Source of the DNA: Streptomyces sp. NBC_00510
Lineage (GTDB): Bacteria; Actinomycetota; Actinomycetes; Streptomycetales; Streptomycetaceae
DNA length: 64,000 nucleotides
Assembly (NCBI GenBank): GCA_036013505.1
Contig: CP107851.1
Location: forward strand, 8,914,001-8,978,000
Reading direction: 5' to 3'
The position numbers and the translations under genes are program-made. The notes below the pieces were generated by a model, which ran no database searches, was not told the origin of the DNA, and saw only the letters and a program-made list of their open reading frames with translations. Of this stretch, positions 32,623 through 41,537 are shown piece after piece; positions within the stretch are counted from its first letter, which is position 1; every line of letters begins with the position of its first letter.

Positions 32623-33699
32623 TCAGCAGATGCGCGGCAACTGCTCACCCAGCGGCAGGTCCACCACCCGCGTCCCGCCCAGGCCCGTACGGGCGACGAC
32701 CATGCCCGCGTGGTCCGCCACGCACTCCCCGATGACGGCCGCGTCCGCGCCCAGTGGATGCGCGCGCATCGCGGCCAGCACCTCCTCGGCCACCGCGCGG
32801 GGCACGAAGGCGACGAGCCTGCCCTCGTTGGCGACGTACATCGGGTCCAGGCCCAGCACCGCGCAGGCGTTGGCCACCGCGGGTGGCACGGGCACCGCCC
32901 GCTCCTGCAGGACGACACCGACACCCGAGGCGGCCGCGATCTCGTTGAGGGCGGCCGCCAGACCGCCACGCGTCGGGTCGCGCAGCACGTGCACGTCCGT
33001 CGTGACGCGGAGCACGGCCTCGACGAGCCCGCCGAGCGCCGCCGTGTCGCTCTCGATCTCGACCCCGAACTCCAGGCCCTCGCGCACGCTCATCACGGCG
33101 ACGCCGTGCGCCCCGATCTCCCCGCTGACGATGACCACGTCGCCCGGCGCCGCACGCTGCGGACGGATGTCGACACCGTCGGGGATCAGGCCGATGCCGG
33201 CGGTGTTGACGTACAGCCCGTCGCCGTGGCCGGCCTCGACGACCTTGGTGTCACCGGTGACGACCTCCACCCCCGCGGTGCGCGCGGCCGCGCCGAGCGC
33301 CTCGGCGACCCGCGCCACCAGCGGCATCTCCACCCCCTCCTCCAGGATGAAGCCGCAGGAGAGGTAGGCGGCCCTGGCCCCGCTCATCGCCAGGTCGTTG
33401 ACCGTGCCGTTGACGGCGAGGTCGCCGATGCTGCCGCCGGGGAAGAACAGCGGCCGCACCACGTACGAGTCGGTGGAGAACGCCAGCCGGGCCCCGCCCA
33501 GCGTAACGGCCGCGGAGTCGGCGAGCCCGGCCAGCACCTCGCCGCCGAAGGCGGGGGCGAAGACGTACCGGACGAGTTCCGCGGACAGCGCGCCCCCGCC
33601 GCCGTGGCCCATCACCACCCGCGGCTGGTCGCGCAGCGGCGCCGGGCAGGTCCAGCCGGAGAAGTCCGGGGCGGCGAGGGTCTCTGCGATGTCAGCCAA
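32623..33699 (-). CDS. hypE: Hydrogenase maturation protein HypE
   Basis: 358 residues from a TTG start at 33699, with GGAGG nine bases upstream; it overlaps the end of hypD by eight bases. The AIR-synthase-like fold opens VVMGHGGGGALSAELVRY and includes STDSYVVRPLFFPGGSIGDLAVNGTVNDLAMSGA. The C-terminus is PRIC: the last cysteine receives the carbamoyl group from HypF and is dehydrated to thiocyanate, the source of the CN ligands. It is the last gene of the hydrogenase locus. All residues known to matter are present. Confidence 0.95.
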   Translation of the reverse strand: MADIAETLAAPDFSGWTCPAPLRDQPRVVMGHGGGGALSAELVRYVFAPAFGGEVLAGLADSAAVTLGGARLAFSTDSYVVRPLFFPGGSIGDLAVNGTVNDLAMSGARAAYLSCGFILEEGVEMPLVARVAEALGAAARTAGVEVVTGDTKVVEAGHGDGLYVNTAGIGLIPDGVDIRPQRAAPGDVVIVSGEIGAHGVAVMSVREGLEFGVEIESDTAALGGLVEAVLRVTTDVHVLRDPTRGGLAAALNEIAAASGVGVVLQERAVPVPPAVANACAVLGLDPMYVANEGRLVAFVPRAVAEEVLAAMRAHPLGADAAVIGECVADHAGMVVARTGLGGTRVVDLPLGEQLPRIC

Positions 33700-34816
33700 C
33701 GGGGCTCGCCTCCAGGGGTGCGCTGGTCCCGCCGAGCCGGCGGTAGAGGTAGTACGCGGCGCAGGCCCCCTCGCTGGAGACCATCGTGGCGCCCAGAGGC
33801 GTGCGGGGCGTGCAGACACCGCCGAACGCCTCGCACTCGTGCGGCTTGATCAGGCCCTGCAGGACCTCGCCGCTGCGGCAGGCGGCCGGCTCCCGCGTGG
33901 TGATGCCCGTGACGGAGAACCGGTGCTCGGCGTCGTACTCCCGGTACCGCTCCGACAGCCGCCATCCGCTGTCGGGGATGACGCCGATGCCGCGCCAGGC
34001 GCGGTCGGTGACCTCGAAGACGTCCGCGAGCATCGCCTTCGCCGCCGGGTTGCCCTCCGGGCGCACGGCGCGGGGGTAGGCGTTCTCCACCCGGTACTCG
34101 CCGCGCTCCAGCTGGCGCACCGCGCGGCGCACGCCCTCCAGGATGTCCAGCGGCTCGAAGCCGGTGACGACGATCGGCACACCGAACCCGTCCGCCAGCT
34201 CCGGGTACTCCTCCGTCCCCATCACGCTGCACACATGACCGGCCGCCAGGAACCCCTGCACGCGGCAGTCCGACGAGCGCATGATCGCCTCGATCGCCGG
34301 GGGGACGCGGACGTGGGACACCAGCAGGCTGAAGTTGGCGATGCCGAGCTTCCGGGCCTGGTACACCGTCATCGCGTTGGGCGGGGCGGTGGTCTCGAAG
34401 CCGATGCCGAAGAAGACGACCTCGCGGTCCGGGTTCTCCCGGGCGATCCGCAGCGCGTCCAGCGGGGAGTAGACGACGCGCACGTCACCGCCCTCGCCGC
34501 GGACGCCGAAGAGGTCGCGTCCGGTGCCGGGGACGCGGAGCATGTCGCCGAAGGAGCAGAAGATCACCCCGGGGCGGGAGGCGATCTCCAGTGCCTTGTC
34601 GATGACCTCCAGCGGGGTCACGCAGACCGGGCAGCCGGGGCCGTGGATGAGCTCCACCTGCTTCGGCAGGAGCTGGTCGATGCCGTGCCGGATGATGGTG
34701 TGGGTCTGGCCGCCGCACACCTCCATCAGCGCCCAGGGCCTGGTCACGGTCGCGTGGATGTCGTCCAGCAGTCTCCGGGCCAGCTCCGGGTCCTGGAACT
34801 CGTCGATGTACTTCAC
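33692..34816 (-). CDS. hypD: Hydrogenase maturation protein HypD
   Basis: 374 residues from the GTG at 34816, which overlaps the hypC stop by four bases. The redox and Fe-binding motifs are in place: CGGQTHTIIRHG near residue 35, HGPGCPVCVTP near 60, FETTAPPNA near 145 and the C-terminal iron-sulfur cysteines (GHVCSVMG, CRSGEVLQGL, FGGVCTPRT). With HypC it carries the Fe atom while CN and CO are attached. The gene is coupled to both neighbours. Confidence 0.95.
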   Translation of the reverse strand: MKYIDEFQDPELARRLLDDIHATVTRPWALMEVCGGQTHTIIRHGIDQLLPKQVELIHGPGCPVCVTPLEVIDKALEIASRPGVIFCSFGDMLRVPGTGRDLFGVRGEGGDVRVVYSPLDALRIARENPDREVVFFGIGFETTAPPNAMTVYQARKLGIANFSLLVSHVRVPPAIEAIMRSSDCRVQGFLAAGHVCSVMGTEEYPELADGFGVPIVVTGFEPLDILEGVRRAVRQLERGEYRVENAYPRAVRPEGNPAAKAMLADVFEVTDRAWRGIGVIPDSGWRLSERYREYDAEHRFSVTGITTREPAACRSGEVLQGLIKPHECEAFGGVCTPRTPLGATMVSSEGACAAYYLYRRLGGTSAPLEASPVG

Positions 34817-35109
34817 CGCTCCGCCTCCGCCGTCGTTCCCGCCTCGGCGGCCGCCTGCTGCCAGGGGTCGCCGAACTCCTCCTCCAGCAGCCCGAGGTTC
34901 CCGAAGAGGGCGAGCGTCTGCCGCGCCGACTCCTCGTCCAGCCGCTGCAACGCGAAGCCGACGTGGACGATGGCGTACTCGCCGACCTGGAGGTCGGGCA
35001 GGTACTCCAGGCACACGTCCTTCACCACGCCGCCGAAGTCGACGACCGCCATCTTGGTGCCGTCCCGTTCCTCGATCTCCAGCACCTTGCCGGGTACCGC
35101 CAGGCACAT
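34813..35109 (-). CDS. hypC: Hydrogenase maturation chaperone HypC
   Basis: 98 residues. It begins MCLAVPGKVLEIEE; Cys2, exposed after removal of Met, binds iron and the large-subunit precursor. The OB-fold core (MAVVDFGGVVKDVCLEYLPDLQVGEYAIVHVGFALQRLD) is normal, followed by a C-terminal extension of about 20 residues rich in Ala and Glu. Its ATG overlaps the hypF stop by one base (TGATG). Confidence 0.95.
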   Translation of the reverse strand: MCLAVPGKVLEIEERDGTKMAVVDFGGVVKDVCLEYLPDLQVGEYAIVHVGFALQRLDEESARQTLALFGNLGLLEEEFGDPWQQAAAEAGTTAEAER

Positions 35110-37502
35110 CAGCTGTCTCCTCGCTGTGGGTGGGGGTCCGTGGGGCCGCCGCGTGCGGCGACGACCAACTGGCCGAGCGCCAGGCCTCCGTCGTTGGGCG
35201 GTACGAGCCGGTGGCGCAGCACCGTGAACCCGTCCTCGCGCAGGTCCCGAGCGCACGCGGAGGACAGCAGAGCGTTGGCGAAGACGCCGCCGCTGAGCGC
35301 CACCGTCGTGGTGCCCTGCGCCTCCCGTACGGCCGCGCACACCCGGCGCACCAGGTCGGCCACCGCCCGGTGGAAGCGCCCGGCGACCACCCCGGCGGGC
35401 ACGCCCGCGTGCAGGTCGGCGACGACGGCCGCCAGCACCGGGCCCGGGTCGCAGGCGGTCGCTCCGTCGGCGCCGGCGCCGATGCGCAGCGTGAAGGAGT
35501 AGCCCTCCGCGGGCAGTTGGCCCGCCGCCACCGCCGCGGCCTCCAGCTCGACGGCGGCCTGCGCCTCGTACCCCGCTTCGTGACACACCCCGGCCAGCGA
35601 GGCGACGGCGTCGAAGAGCCGGCCCATGCTGGAGGTCGGGACGCAGTGCAGCCCCCGCTCCAACTGGGTTGCCAGCAGCGCCCGTTCGTCCTCCGGGCAG
35701 GCGGCCGTGCACGGCAGTTCCGGCGCCCAGGGCAGACCGGCCGCCCGCAGATGCGCCAGCGCCATCCGGTAGGGGCGGCGCACCGCCGCGTCCCCGCCGG
35801 GCAGCGGCACGTACGCCAGGTGCGCGGGCCGCCGGAAGCCGTCGTAGTCGGCGAGCAGGAACTCACCGCCCCACACCGCGCCGTCGTCGCCGTGGCCCGT
35901 CCCGTCGAAGGCGACGCCGATCACCGGGCGCGTCCCGTCCAGCCCCGCCTCGGCCATCGCCGCCGCGACGTGCGCGTGGTGGTGCTGCACCTGCCGCAGC
36001 GGCCGCTCGCCCGCGGAGCGCCGTGCCCAGCCCACCGAGCGGTAGCCGGGGTGCCGGTCCGCAGCCAGGAGCACGGGCCTGACCCCGGTGATCTCCTCCA
36101 ACTGGCGTTCGGCGGCCGTGAAGGCGGTCAGCGTCGCCAGGTCGTCCATGTCGCCGACGTGGGCCGACAGCCAGGCGTGCCGTCCCTCGCCCACGCAGAA
36201 GGTGTTCTTCAGGTCGCCGCCTACGGCGAGCGCCGGCGCCACCTGCACGGGCAGGGGTACCGGGAAGGGCGCGTAGCCGCGCGAGCGCCGCACGGGCAGT
36301 TCCTCGCCGTCGCAGATCCGCACCACCGAGTCGTCGCACGGCACATGGATGGGCCGGTCGTGCGTCAGCCACGCGTCGGCCAGGCCCGCCAGACGTTCCA
36401 GGGCCTGCTCGTCGTCGGTGACGATGGGCTCCCCGCCCAGGTTGCCGCTGGTCATCACGAGCAGCCGGGGCCCCGGGGGATCGCCCGGCAGTCCCAGCAG
36501 CAGATGGTGGATCGGCGTGTACGGCAGCATGACCCCGAGGTCGGCGACCCGCGGCGCCACGGCCTCCGCGACCTCGCGCACCCCCGCGCGCCGGCGCAGC
36601 AGGACGATCGGCCGGCGTGTGCCGGTCAGCAACTCCCGCTCCGCCGGGCCGACGTGGGCCAGCCGCTCCACGTCCGCGACGTCCCGCGCCATCAGGGCGA
36701 ACGGCTTGTCGCCGCGGTCCTTGCGGGCCCGCAGCAGCCGCACGCTCTCCTCGTTGCCCGCGTCGCAGGCCAGGTGGTAGCCGCCCAGGCCCTTCACCGC
36801 GACGATCGCGCCCACCGCCAGCAGCCGCCGTGCCTCCGTGAGCGGTTCGCCCTGCCATGTCGTGCCGTCCGCGCCGTCCGTGCCTTCCGCGCCGGGCACG
36901 ACCAGCCGCAGCCGGGGACCGCAGTCGTGGCAGGAGACGGGCTGAGCGTGGAAGCGGCGGTCGGCGGGGTCCTCGTACTCGTCCCGGCACGTCGCGCACA
37001 TCGGGAACCGGGCCATCGTGGTGTGGGGCCGGTCGTACGGCAGGCCGGTGACGATCGTGAAGCGCGGCCCGCAGTGCGTGCAGGTGATGAACGGGTGCCG
37101 GTGGCGGCGGTCGGCGGGGTCGCGCAGCTCGGCCAGGCACGCCTCGCAGGTGGCGGTGTCGGGGGAGACCAGGGTGCGGGAGGCCGCGTCGCCGGGGCGC
37201 GAGGGGCTGATGGTGAAGTCCGTGCCGCCCGCGAGGGGGAGCAGATGATGGTGCACCGACTCCACCACCGCCAGCGGCGGCGCTTCGGAGCCGATCCGTG
37301 TGCAGAAGGACGCCACGGCGCCGGGGGCGCCCTCGACCTCGGCGACCACCCCGTCGCCGGTGTTGCCGACGTGGCCCGCGAGCCCCAGCTCACGGGCCAG
37401 ACCGAACACGAACGGCCGGAAGCCGACTCCCTGCACGACCCCCCGGACCAGCACCCTGCGGCGCTGCGCGGTCCGGGCCGCGGGCCCCGGCTGACCCGGC
37501 AT
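35109..37502 (-). CDS. hypF: Carbamoyltransferase HypF
   Basis: 797 residues, domains in the usual order. The acylphosphatase domain comes first (RVLVRGVVQGVGFRPFVFGLA, residues 15-100). Two zinc-finger pairs follow: CEACLAEL...CTHCGPRF and CATCRDEY...CHDCGPRL (about 120-210). The YrdC-like domain includes KGLGGYHLACDA. The Kae1-like domain has HHHAHVAAAMAE near residue 500 and the C-terminal SGGVFANALL. HypF makes carbamoyl-adenylate from carbamoyl phosphate and passes it to HypE. The start overlaps the hypB stop by one base. It is the only source of the CN carbon in this locus. Confidence 0.95.
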   Translation of the reverse strand: MPGQPGPAARTAQRRRVLVRGVVQGVGFRPFVFGLARELGLAGHVGNTGDGVVAEVEGAPGAVASFCTRIGSEAPPLAVVESVHHHLLPLAGGTDFTISPSRPGDAASRTLVSPDTATCEACLAELRDPADRRHRHPFITCTHCGPRFTIVTGLPYDRPHTTMARFPMCATCRDEYEDPADRRFHAQPVSCHDCGPRLRLVVPGAEGTDGADGTTWQGEPLTEARRLLAVGAIVAVKGLGGYHLACDAGNEESVRLLRARKDRGDKPFALMARDVADVERLAHVGPAERELLTGTRRPIVLLRRRAGVREVAEAVAPRVADLGVMLPYTPIHHLLLGLPGDPPGPRLLVMTSGNLGGEPIVTDDEQALERLAGLADAWLTHDRPIHVPCDDSVVRICDGEELPVRRSRGYAPFPVPLPVQVAPALAVGGDLKNTFCVGEGRHAWLSAHVGDMDDLATLTAFTAAERQLEEITGVRPVLLAADRHPGYRSVGWARRSAGERPLRQVQHHHAHVAAAMAEAGLDGTRPVIGVAFDGTGHGDDGAVWGGEFLLADYDGFRRPAHLAYVPLPGGDAAVRRPYRMALAHLRAAGLPWAPELPCTAACPEDERALLATQLERGLHCVPTSSMGRLFDAVASLAGVCHEAGYEAQAAVELEAAAVAAGQLPAEGYSFTLRIGAGADGATACDPGPVLAAVVADLHAGVPAGVVAGRFHRAVADLVRRVCAAVREAQGTTTVALSGGVFANALLSSACARDLREDGFTVLRHRLVPPNDGGLALGQLVVAARGGPTDPHPQRGDS

Positions 37503-38293
37503 CAGTGCGTGTGGCCCACGGAGTGGGTGTGCCCGGCGGCGTCCTGGTGCGGGTGTTCGTGCGGGTGCGCATGGGTGTGCCCGTGCGCGTGGCCGTTCTC
37601 CACGGCGGTGCGCGCCATCACCGGACGGTGCACAGCGGCCCCCGCGTGCACGGCCAGCGCCCGCTCCAGCAGCACGCCCGCGCCGTCGCCGTCCCGTGTG
37701 GACGTGACGAGCACCTCCACGCCCGGGTTCACCTGGGCGACGGCCGCCAGGAAGGCCGCCTCGTCGAAGCCGACCGCCTCGGCGATGTCGTATTTCGTCA
37801 CGATCACCAGATGCGCCAGGCCGAAGGCCGTCGGATACTTCAGCGGCTTGTCCTCGCCCTCGGTGACCGAGGCCAGCACCACGCGCAGTGACTCGCCGAG
37901 ATCGTACGAGGCGGGGCAGACGAGGTTGCCGACGTTCTCCACGAACAGCAGGTGCGTGCCCTCCGGCAGCCAGGAGTCCACCTGCGACCGCACCATCGCC
38001 GACTCCAGGTGGCACAGCCCGTCGGTGAGCACCTGCCGCACCGGGGCACCGGAGCGGGCCAGCCGGGTCGCGTCGTTCTCGGTGGCGAGGTCGGCGGTGA
38101 GCGCCGCCACCGGCACCCCCCGCAGCCGGGCCAGCCCCAGTTCCGACTCCAGCAGAGCCGTCTTGCCGCTGCCCGGGCTCGACAGCAGGTTCACCATGAC
38201 GGTCCCGCGTGCGGCGAGTTCCCGGCGCAGGTCCTGTGCGCCGCGGTCGTTCCTGGCGAGCACGGACTGCCGCAGATCTGTCACTTTGCACAT
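37502..38293 (-). CDS. hypB: Nickel-insertion GTPase HypB with C-terminal histidine tail
   Basis: 263 residues from the ATG at 38293. The P-loop is LLSSPGSGKTALLE near residue 35, switch residues are DLATENDATR, the metal/GTP site is ENVGNLVCPA near residue 118 and the base-specific motif is VTKYDI. The last 30 residues are His-rich (ENGHAHGHTHAHPHEHPHQD then HTHSVGHTH). In most HypB proteins the histidine stretch is N-terminal; here it is C-terminal and overlaps the hypF start by one base. It probably stores nickel for insertion with HypA. GTPase motifs are complete. Confidence 0.94.
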   Translation of the reverse strand: MCKVTDLRQSVLARNDRGAQDLRRELAARGTVMVNLLSSPGSGKTALLESELGLARLRGVPVAALTADLATENDATRLARSGAPVRQVLTDGLCHLESAMVRSQVDSWLPEGTHLLFVENVGNLVCPASYDLGESLRVVLASVTEGEDKPLKYPTAFGLAHLVIVTKYDIAEAVGFDEAAFLAAVAQVNPGVEVLVTSTRDGDGAGVLLERALAVHAGAAVHRPVMARTAVENGHAHGHTHAHPHEHPHQDAAGHTHSVGHTH

Positions 38294-38298
38294 GGTCC

Positions 38299-38697
38299 TC
38301 AGCGCTCCTCGGGGAGTGTGGCGGCCGGCCGGCGCTGCGCGGCCCACCGCACCTCGGTGATCCGCAGTTCACGGCCGGACAGCAGCTCCGTCGCCGCGCT
38401 GTCACAGCCGGGACAGGTCAGCCGCGGGGGCATGCCGGTGGGCCAGTCCCGCGCGCAGCGCGCGCAGCGGGCCCGGCCGGGGACGGTCTCGGTGGTGAGG
38501 GCCGCGCCCTCCAGTACGGTGCCGGTGCAGGCGAGGTCGAAGCTGAAGGCGAGGGCGTCCGCCACGACGCCGGCGAGTTCGCCGACCTCCAGGTGGACGG
38601 ACTCCGCGGAGGGCGCCGCCCCCGTGCCGTCCGCGAGCCGGGCGGCGGCCTCCTCGACCTGCTCCACCACCGCCACTGCGATGGACATCTCGTGCAT
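38299..38697 (-). CDS. hypA: Hydrogenase nickel-insertion protein HypA
   Basis: 132 residues. It begins MHEMSIAVAVVEQVEEAA, with His2 and the N-terminal nickel site, and carries the zinc ribbon ARCARCARDW...RLTCPGCDS. HypA delivers nickel together with HypB, whose gene starts six bases downstream. The 155-base gap between hypA and the DUF6893-like gene upstream is the largest in the maturation part of the locus and could hold a second promoter. Confidence 0.93.
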   Translation of the reverse strand: MHEMSIAVAVVEQVEEAAARLADGTGAAPSAESVHLEVGELAGVVADALAFSFDLACTGTVLEGAALTTETVPGRARCARCARDWPTGMPPRLTCPGCDSAATELLSGRELRITEVRWAAQRRPAATLPEER

Positions 38698-38852
38698 CGG
38701 TCTCTTCTCCGGTGTGCGGGTGCCGGCCGGGCCCCGGCTGCCGTCGCGCCCGGTGGGCGGTGCCGGCGGCTGACGCGGCTCATTGAAAGCCCGGCGCCCG
38801 GGGCACCCGGTCCGCCACGCCGCCGGGCCGGCGACGGCCTACCCGTTCGGCC

Positions 38853-38957
38853 TCACATGGACCGGATGTGCAGGTAGCGCTTCACGTCGGGCAGGACGCG
38901 GGACAAGGCGAGGGCGGCCACGGCCGCGCCCACCGCGCTCAGGGCGATCTTCCACAT
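38853..38957 (-). CDS. 34-residue membrane micro-protein (DUF6893-like)
   Basis: An ATG at 38957 preceded by AAAGGAG gives a peptide of 34 residues: one hydrophobic helix (WKIALSAVGAAVAALALSRV) followed by a basic tail LPDVKRYLHIRSM. The pattern resembles the DUF6893 micro-proteins of actinobacteria. It lies inside the hydrogenase operon between the protease and hypA, 53 bases after the protease stop. A single-span anchor or membrane tether for the hydrogenase is a reasonable guess, given that the small subunit has no Tat signal; that is inference. Confidence 0.6.
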   Translation of the reverse strand: MWKIALSAVGAAVAALALSRVLPDVKRYLHIRSM

Positions 38958-39010
38958 GGCGGGGTGCTCCTTTCTGCTCGTTGCCGGGATCTGTGGTCGC
39001 GGCGGGCCGG

Positions 39011-39529
39011 TCAGGCCACCGCGTGCGGGTCCGCGGGCCGGTCGCACTCCTCGCCGACGACCCGCAGCACCAGGCGCACGGCCTCGTCCACGGCGGCGGC
39101 CACGGGAGCGCTCAGACCGATGCCCTCCTCCAGGCAGGCCGGCTCGCAGCCCACCACCAGGACCCGGGAGGGCCTGGGGGCACCCGTCCCGGCGCTGAGG
39201 GTGTCGAGCAGCGCCAGTACGGTGTCCGGGGTCATCCGGTGCCCGTCCACGAGGGCCTCGCCCGGGCCGTCGCCGCCGGGCGGCGGAGCCTCGATGAGGT
39301 GCAGCGTGCCGGGGGAGCCGCCGCGCGCGACGGCGTCGACGAGGACCACGCTGCGGTACCCGTCGAGGAGCTGGTAGGCCAGGTGCACGCCCCGCACGCC
39401 GGTGTCGGTGACATGGACGCCGTCGGGCAGCGGGTGCCCGGACAACCGGCGCACCACTTCGACGCCGAAGCCGTCGTCGCCCAGGAAGATGTTGCCGATG
39501 CCGGCGACCAGCACACCGCCCGTGCTCAC
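39011..39529 (-). CDS. Hydrogenase maturation protease (HupD/HyaD family)
   Basis: 172 residues. The fold starts VLVAGIGNIFLGDDGFGVEVVRRL, where Glu/Asp residues bind nickel, and continues with VVLVDAVARGGSPGTLHLIE near residue 62 and HRMTPDTVLALLDTLSAG near 97. It is a nickel-dependent endopeptidase that removes the C-terminal extension of the large subunit after metal insertion. HhyL here has 23 residues after its last metal ligand, so a protease is expected. It overlaps the preceding gene by four bases (ATGA). Confidence 0.93.
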   Translation of the reverse strand: MSTGGVLVAGIGNIFLGDDGFGVEVVRRLSGHPLPDGVHVTDTGVRGVHLAYQLLDGYRSVVLVDAVARGGSPGTLHLIEAPPPGGDGPGEALVDGHRMTPDTVLALLDTLSAGTGAPRPSRVLVVGCEPACLEEGIGLSAPVAAAVDEAVRLVLRVVGEECDRPADPHAVA

Positions 39530-40890
39530 ACGTCCTCCAGGGGAGCGAGTTCGTCGGGCTGGAAGTACAGGAAGCGGCCCTGTTCACGGCGGATCTCCGC
39601 GCCGGGGTCGCCGTCGACGGTGACCGCGAGGTGCACCCCGCCGTCCACGTCGTGCAGCACCGCCTCCACCTGGGCGCTGCGCCCGTGCAGGAACAGGTCC
39701 TGTGCGTCGGTGCGCCGCCGTCCCGGCTGCAGTACGACCCGGCTGCCCGCGGCCACCCAGGTGTCACCGACCATCACGCGGTCCCGGGCCGGGTCGACCG
39801 AGGCGTCGGCGCCGGGGTCCCACCAGGGGGTCTCGGGAACCGCGACGGGCGGGCCTGCCGGAGCGGTGACCTCGCGCAGCGCGCGCACGGCCCCGTGCAG
39901 ACGCTCCATCACCTCCGGCGGCATGGACTCGGCCAGGTCGATCACCGCGGCGGCCCGGTCGTCGGTACCGCGCGCCTGCCGCTTCTCCTCGTCGGTGAGG
40001 GAGGCGGTGCGCAGCGCCAGGATCTCGTCGATCTCGGTGGCGTCGTAGAGCGCCCCCGGGCTCTCCGGGGCGATCCGCGGATGGTCCTCCAGGATGATGG
40101 GGGAGGAGAGCACCACGTTCGCCGCGCCGTGGTCGCCCGCCAGCACCGGCCAGGTGTTCTCGTTGCGGCACTCGGCGACGGCGGCCTTCGCCCACTCCGG
40201 CGGGTCCGTCATCGACACGAAGTAGCCGGAGGTCAGACCCAGCATCAGATGGGCCGAGACCAGCGAGTGCGGCAGCGCCTCCTCCCGGCTGGAGGCCAGG
40301 GCGGACCCGGTGTTCTCCGCGACGGCGGTGAGCCTCAGCACCCGGTAGGGGCCGGGCAGTTCCTCGGCGGAGATCCGCAGGACCCCCTCCAGGCGTGCCC
40401 GGCGGCGCAGGACACGCCCGGTGGGGGTGCCGTCGGCGCCGGTGACGATCTCGCTCTCCTCCGTCGCGGGGACGGTGAAGGGCAGGACGACGTCCTCGGC
40501 GGTCAGCGCCGCGATGTCGACGGACACCTCGACGCGTTCCTCCACGCCCTCGTCCCACGGGACCAGCACCCGGTCCGGCAGCTGGAGTTCGTCGGTGGGC
40601 TCGAACCCGCCGTCGATCAGGATCCGTTCCACCGTGCGCCGCTGGGCGTGCAGGAAGCGCAGCTCCGCGTGGAGCGCGGCGTCCGCGCGCGGCTCCATGA
40701 GGATCTGGGTCCGCTGGAGGACGGGTTCGCCGGACGCGTCCGCCCACACCGGGGGCACGAGCACCCCGAACTGCCAGCGCATCCGGTTCTTCGCCGAGGA
40801 CGCCCGGTACGGGTAGAGAACGTAGCCCTCGAACAGGACGGCGTCGGCGGCCTGACGGGCCGTCGCGAAGCGTTCCGTGGCGGCCGTCAC
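39526..40890 (-). CDS. 454-residue protein of unknown function in the hydrogenase operon
   Basis: Start GTG at 40890, overlapping the stop of the DUF6084 gene. The N-terminal part reads DAVLFEGYVLYPYRASSAKNRMRWQFGVLVPP, typical of a set of proteins tied to actinobacterial group 1h hydrogenases. There are no cysteines in metal-binding pairs, no membrane segments, and no catalytic motif. The middle is beta-rich (YRVLRLTAVAENTGSAL). The C-terminal part includes VMVGDTWVAAGSRVVLQPGRRRTDAQDLFLHGR. It is coupled by overlap to both neighbours. A chaperone or structural role in assembly is likely; a precise role is not known to me. Confidence 0.75.
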   Translation of the reverse strand: MTAATERFATARQAADAVLFEGYVLYPYRASSAKNRMRWQFGVLVPPVWADASGEPVLQRTQILMEPRADAALHAELRFLHAQRRTVERILIDGGFEPTDELQLPDRVLVPWDEGVEERVEVSVDIAALTAEDVVLPFTVPATEESEIVTGADGTPTGRVLRRRARLEGVLRISAEELPGPYRVLRLTAVAENTGSALASSREEALPHSLVSAHLMLGLTSGYFVSMTDPPEWAKAAVAECRNENTWPVLAGDHGAANVVLSSPIILEDHPRIAPESPGALYDATEIDEILALRTASLTDEEKRQARGTDDRAAAVIDLAESMPPEVMERLHGAVRALREVTAPAGPPVAVPETPWWDPGADASVDPARDRVMVGDTWVAAGSRVVLQPGRRRTDAQDLFLHGRSAQVEAVLHDVDGGVHLAVTVDGDPGAEIRREQGRFLYFQPDELAPLEDV

Positions 40891-41537
40891 CGGGCGGCAC
40901 CCCCCGCCGGGGCGGCGGCGCCGGCGAGCAGGGCCTCGACGGTGGCCTCCCAGGAGGGCAGCGCGTGCGCGCTGCGGAAGGACCGCAGCGACTCCAGCGC
41001 CGTACGCGGGAGCCGGATCCAGCCGCACCCCGGGAAGTGGGCGTCGATGGTCTCGCGCCACACCGCCACCGGCATGCGGCATACGGCCTCCTTGTCCCAG
41101 GGCACCGGCTGCACCTGGAAGCCGGCCGGGCCGAGGAAGGCGGTGCCGGAGAAGAGCAGCAGCAGCGGCGCCTCGCCGTCCTCCAGGGCCTCGAAGTACT
41201 TCGTCGAGGCGACGTCCATGTCGTAGGTGCACGGCACCGGCAGGTCCACCTCGGTCTCGCCGGTGAAGCCCGGCACCATCAGCGACACCTGGGCGAACTG
41301 CATCGGCTGCAGCGTGCTGCCCCACCGCTCGCGCTCGCCGAACAGGTCGCCGAGGCCCTGCGCCTCGGCGTCGCCGTACGCCCGCTGCGCCGGTTCGATG
41401 CGCAACTGGCAGCGCAGCGCGAGGGCGTGCACCCGTTCCCCACCGGGGGCGGTGATGCGCAGCCGGAAGACCAGCGTCGGTCCGGCGGCGTACCGGTCCG
41501 CTCGTACGCCCGTGCAGGCGAAGTCCAGCTCGGTCAC
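40887..41537 (-). CDS. DUF6084 protein of the hydrogenase operon
   Basis: 216 residues from the GTG at 41537. Conserved elements are ELDFACTGVRADRYAAGPTLVFRL, CQLRIEPAQRAYGDAEAQGLGDLFGERERWG and PCTYDMDVASTKYFEALEDGEAPLLLLFSG. The sequence is all-beta in appearance. Three cysteines are scattered, none in CxxC pairs. The family occurs next to high-affinity [NiFe]-hydrogenase genes in Streptomyces and related genera. Start and stop overlap the adjacent genes by four bases. Function unknown; assembly or partner-protein roles are possible. Confidence 0.8.
   Translation of the reverse strand: MTELDFACTGVRADRYAAGPTLVFRLRITAPGGERVHALALRCQLRIEPAQRAYGDAEAQGLGDLFGERERWGSTLQPMQFAQVSLMVPGFTGETEVDLPVPCTYDMDVASTKYFEALEDGEAPLLLLFSGTAFLGPAGFQVQPVPWDKEAVCRMPVAVWRETIDAHFPGCGWIRLPRTALESLRSFRSAHALPSWEATVEALLAGAAAPAGGAAR

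Noticed and set aside
37502..37640. His-codon rich repeat (CAC/CAT with GGC) as a DNA repeat element
   Set aside because: It is the coding sequence of the HypB histidine tail and needs no other explanation.
38203..38293. HypB upstream ATG at 38347 as the start
   Set aside because: It would lie inside the hypA coding sequence and add 18 residues absent from HypB; the ATG at 38293 gives the normal MCKVTDL beginning.
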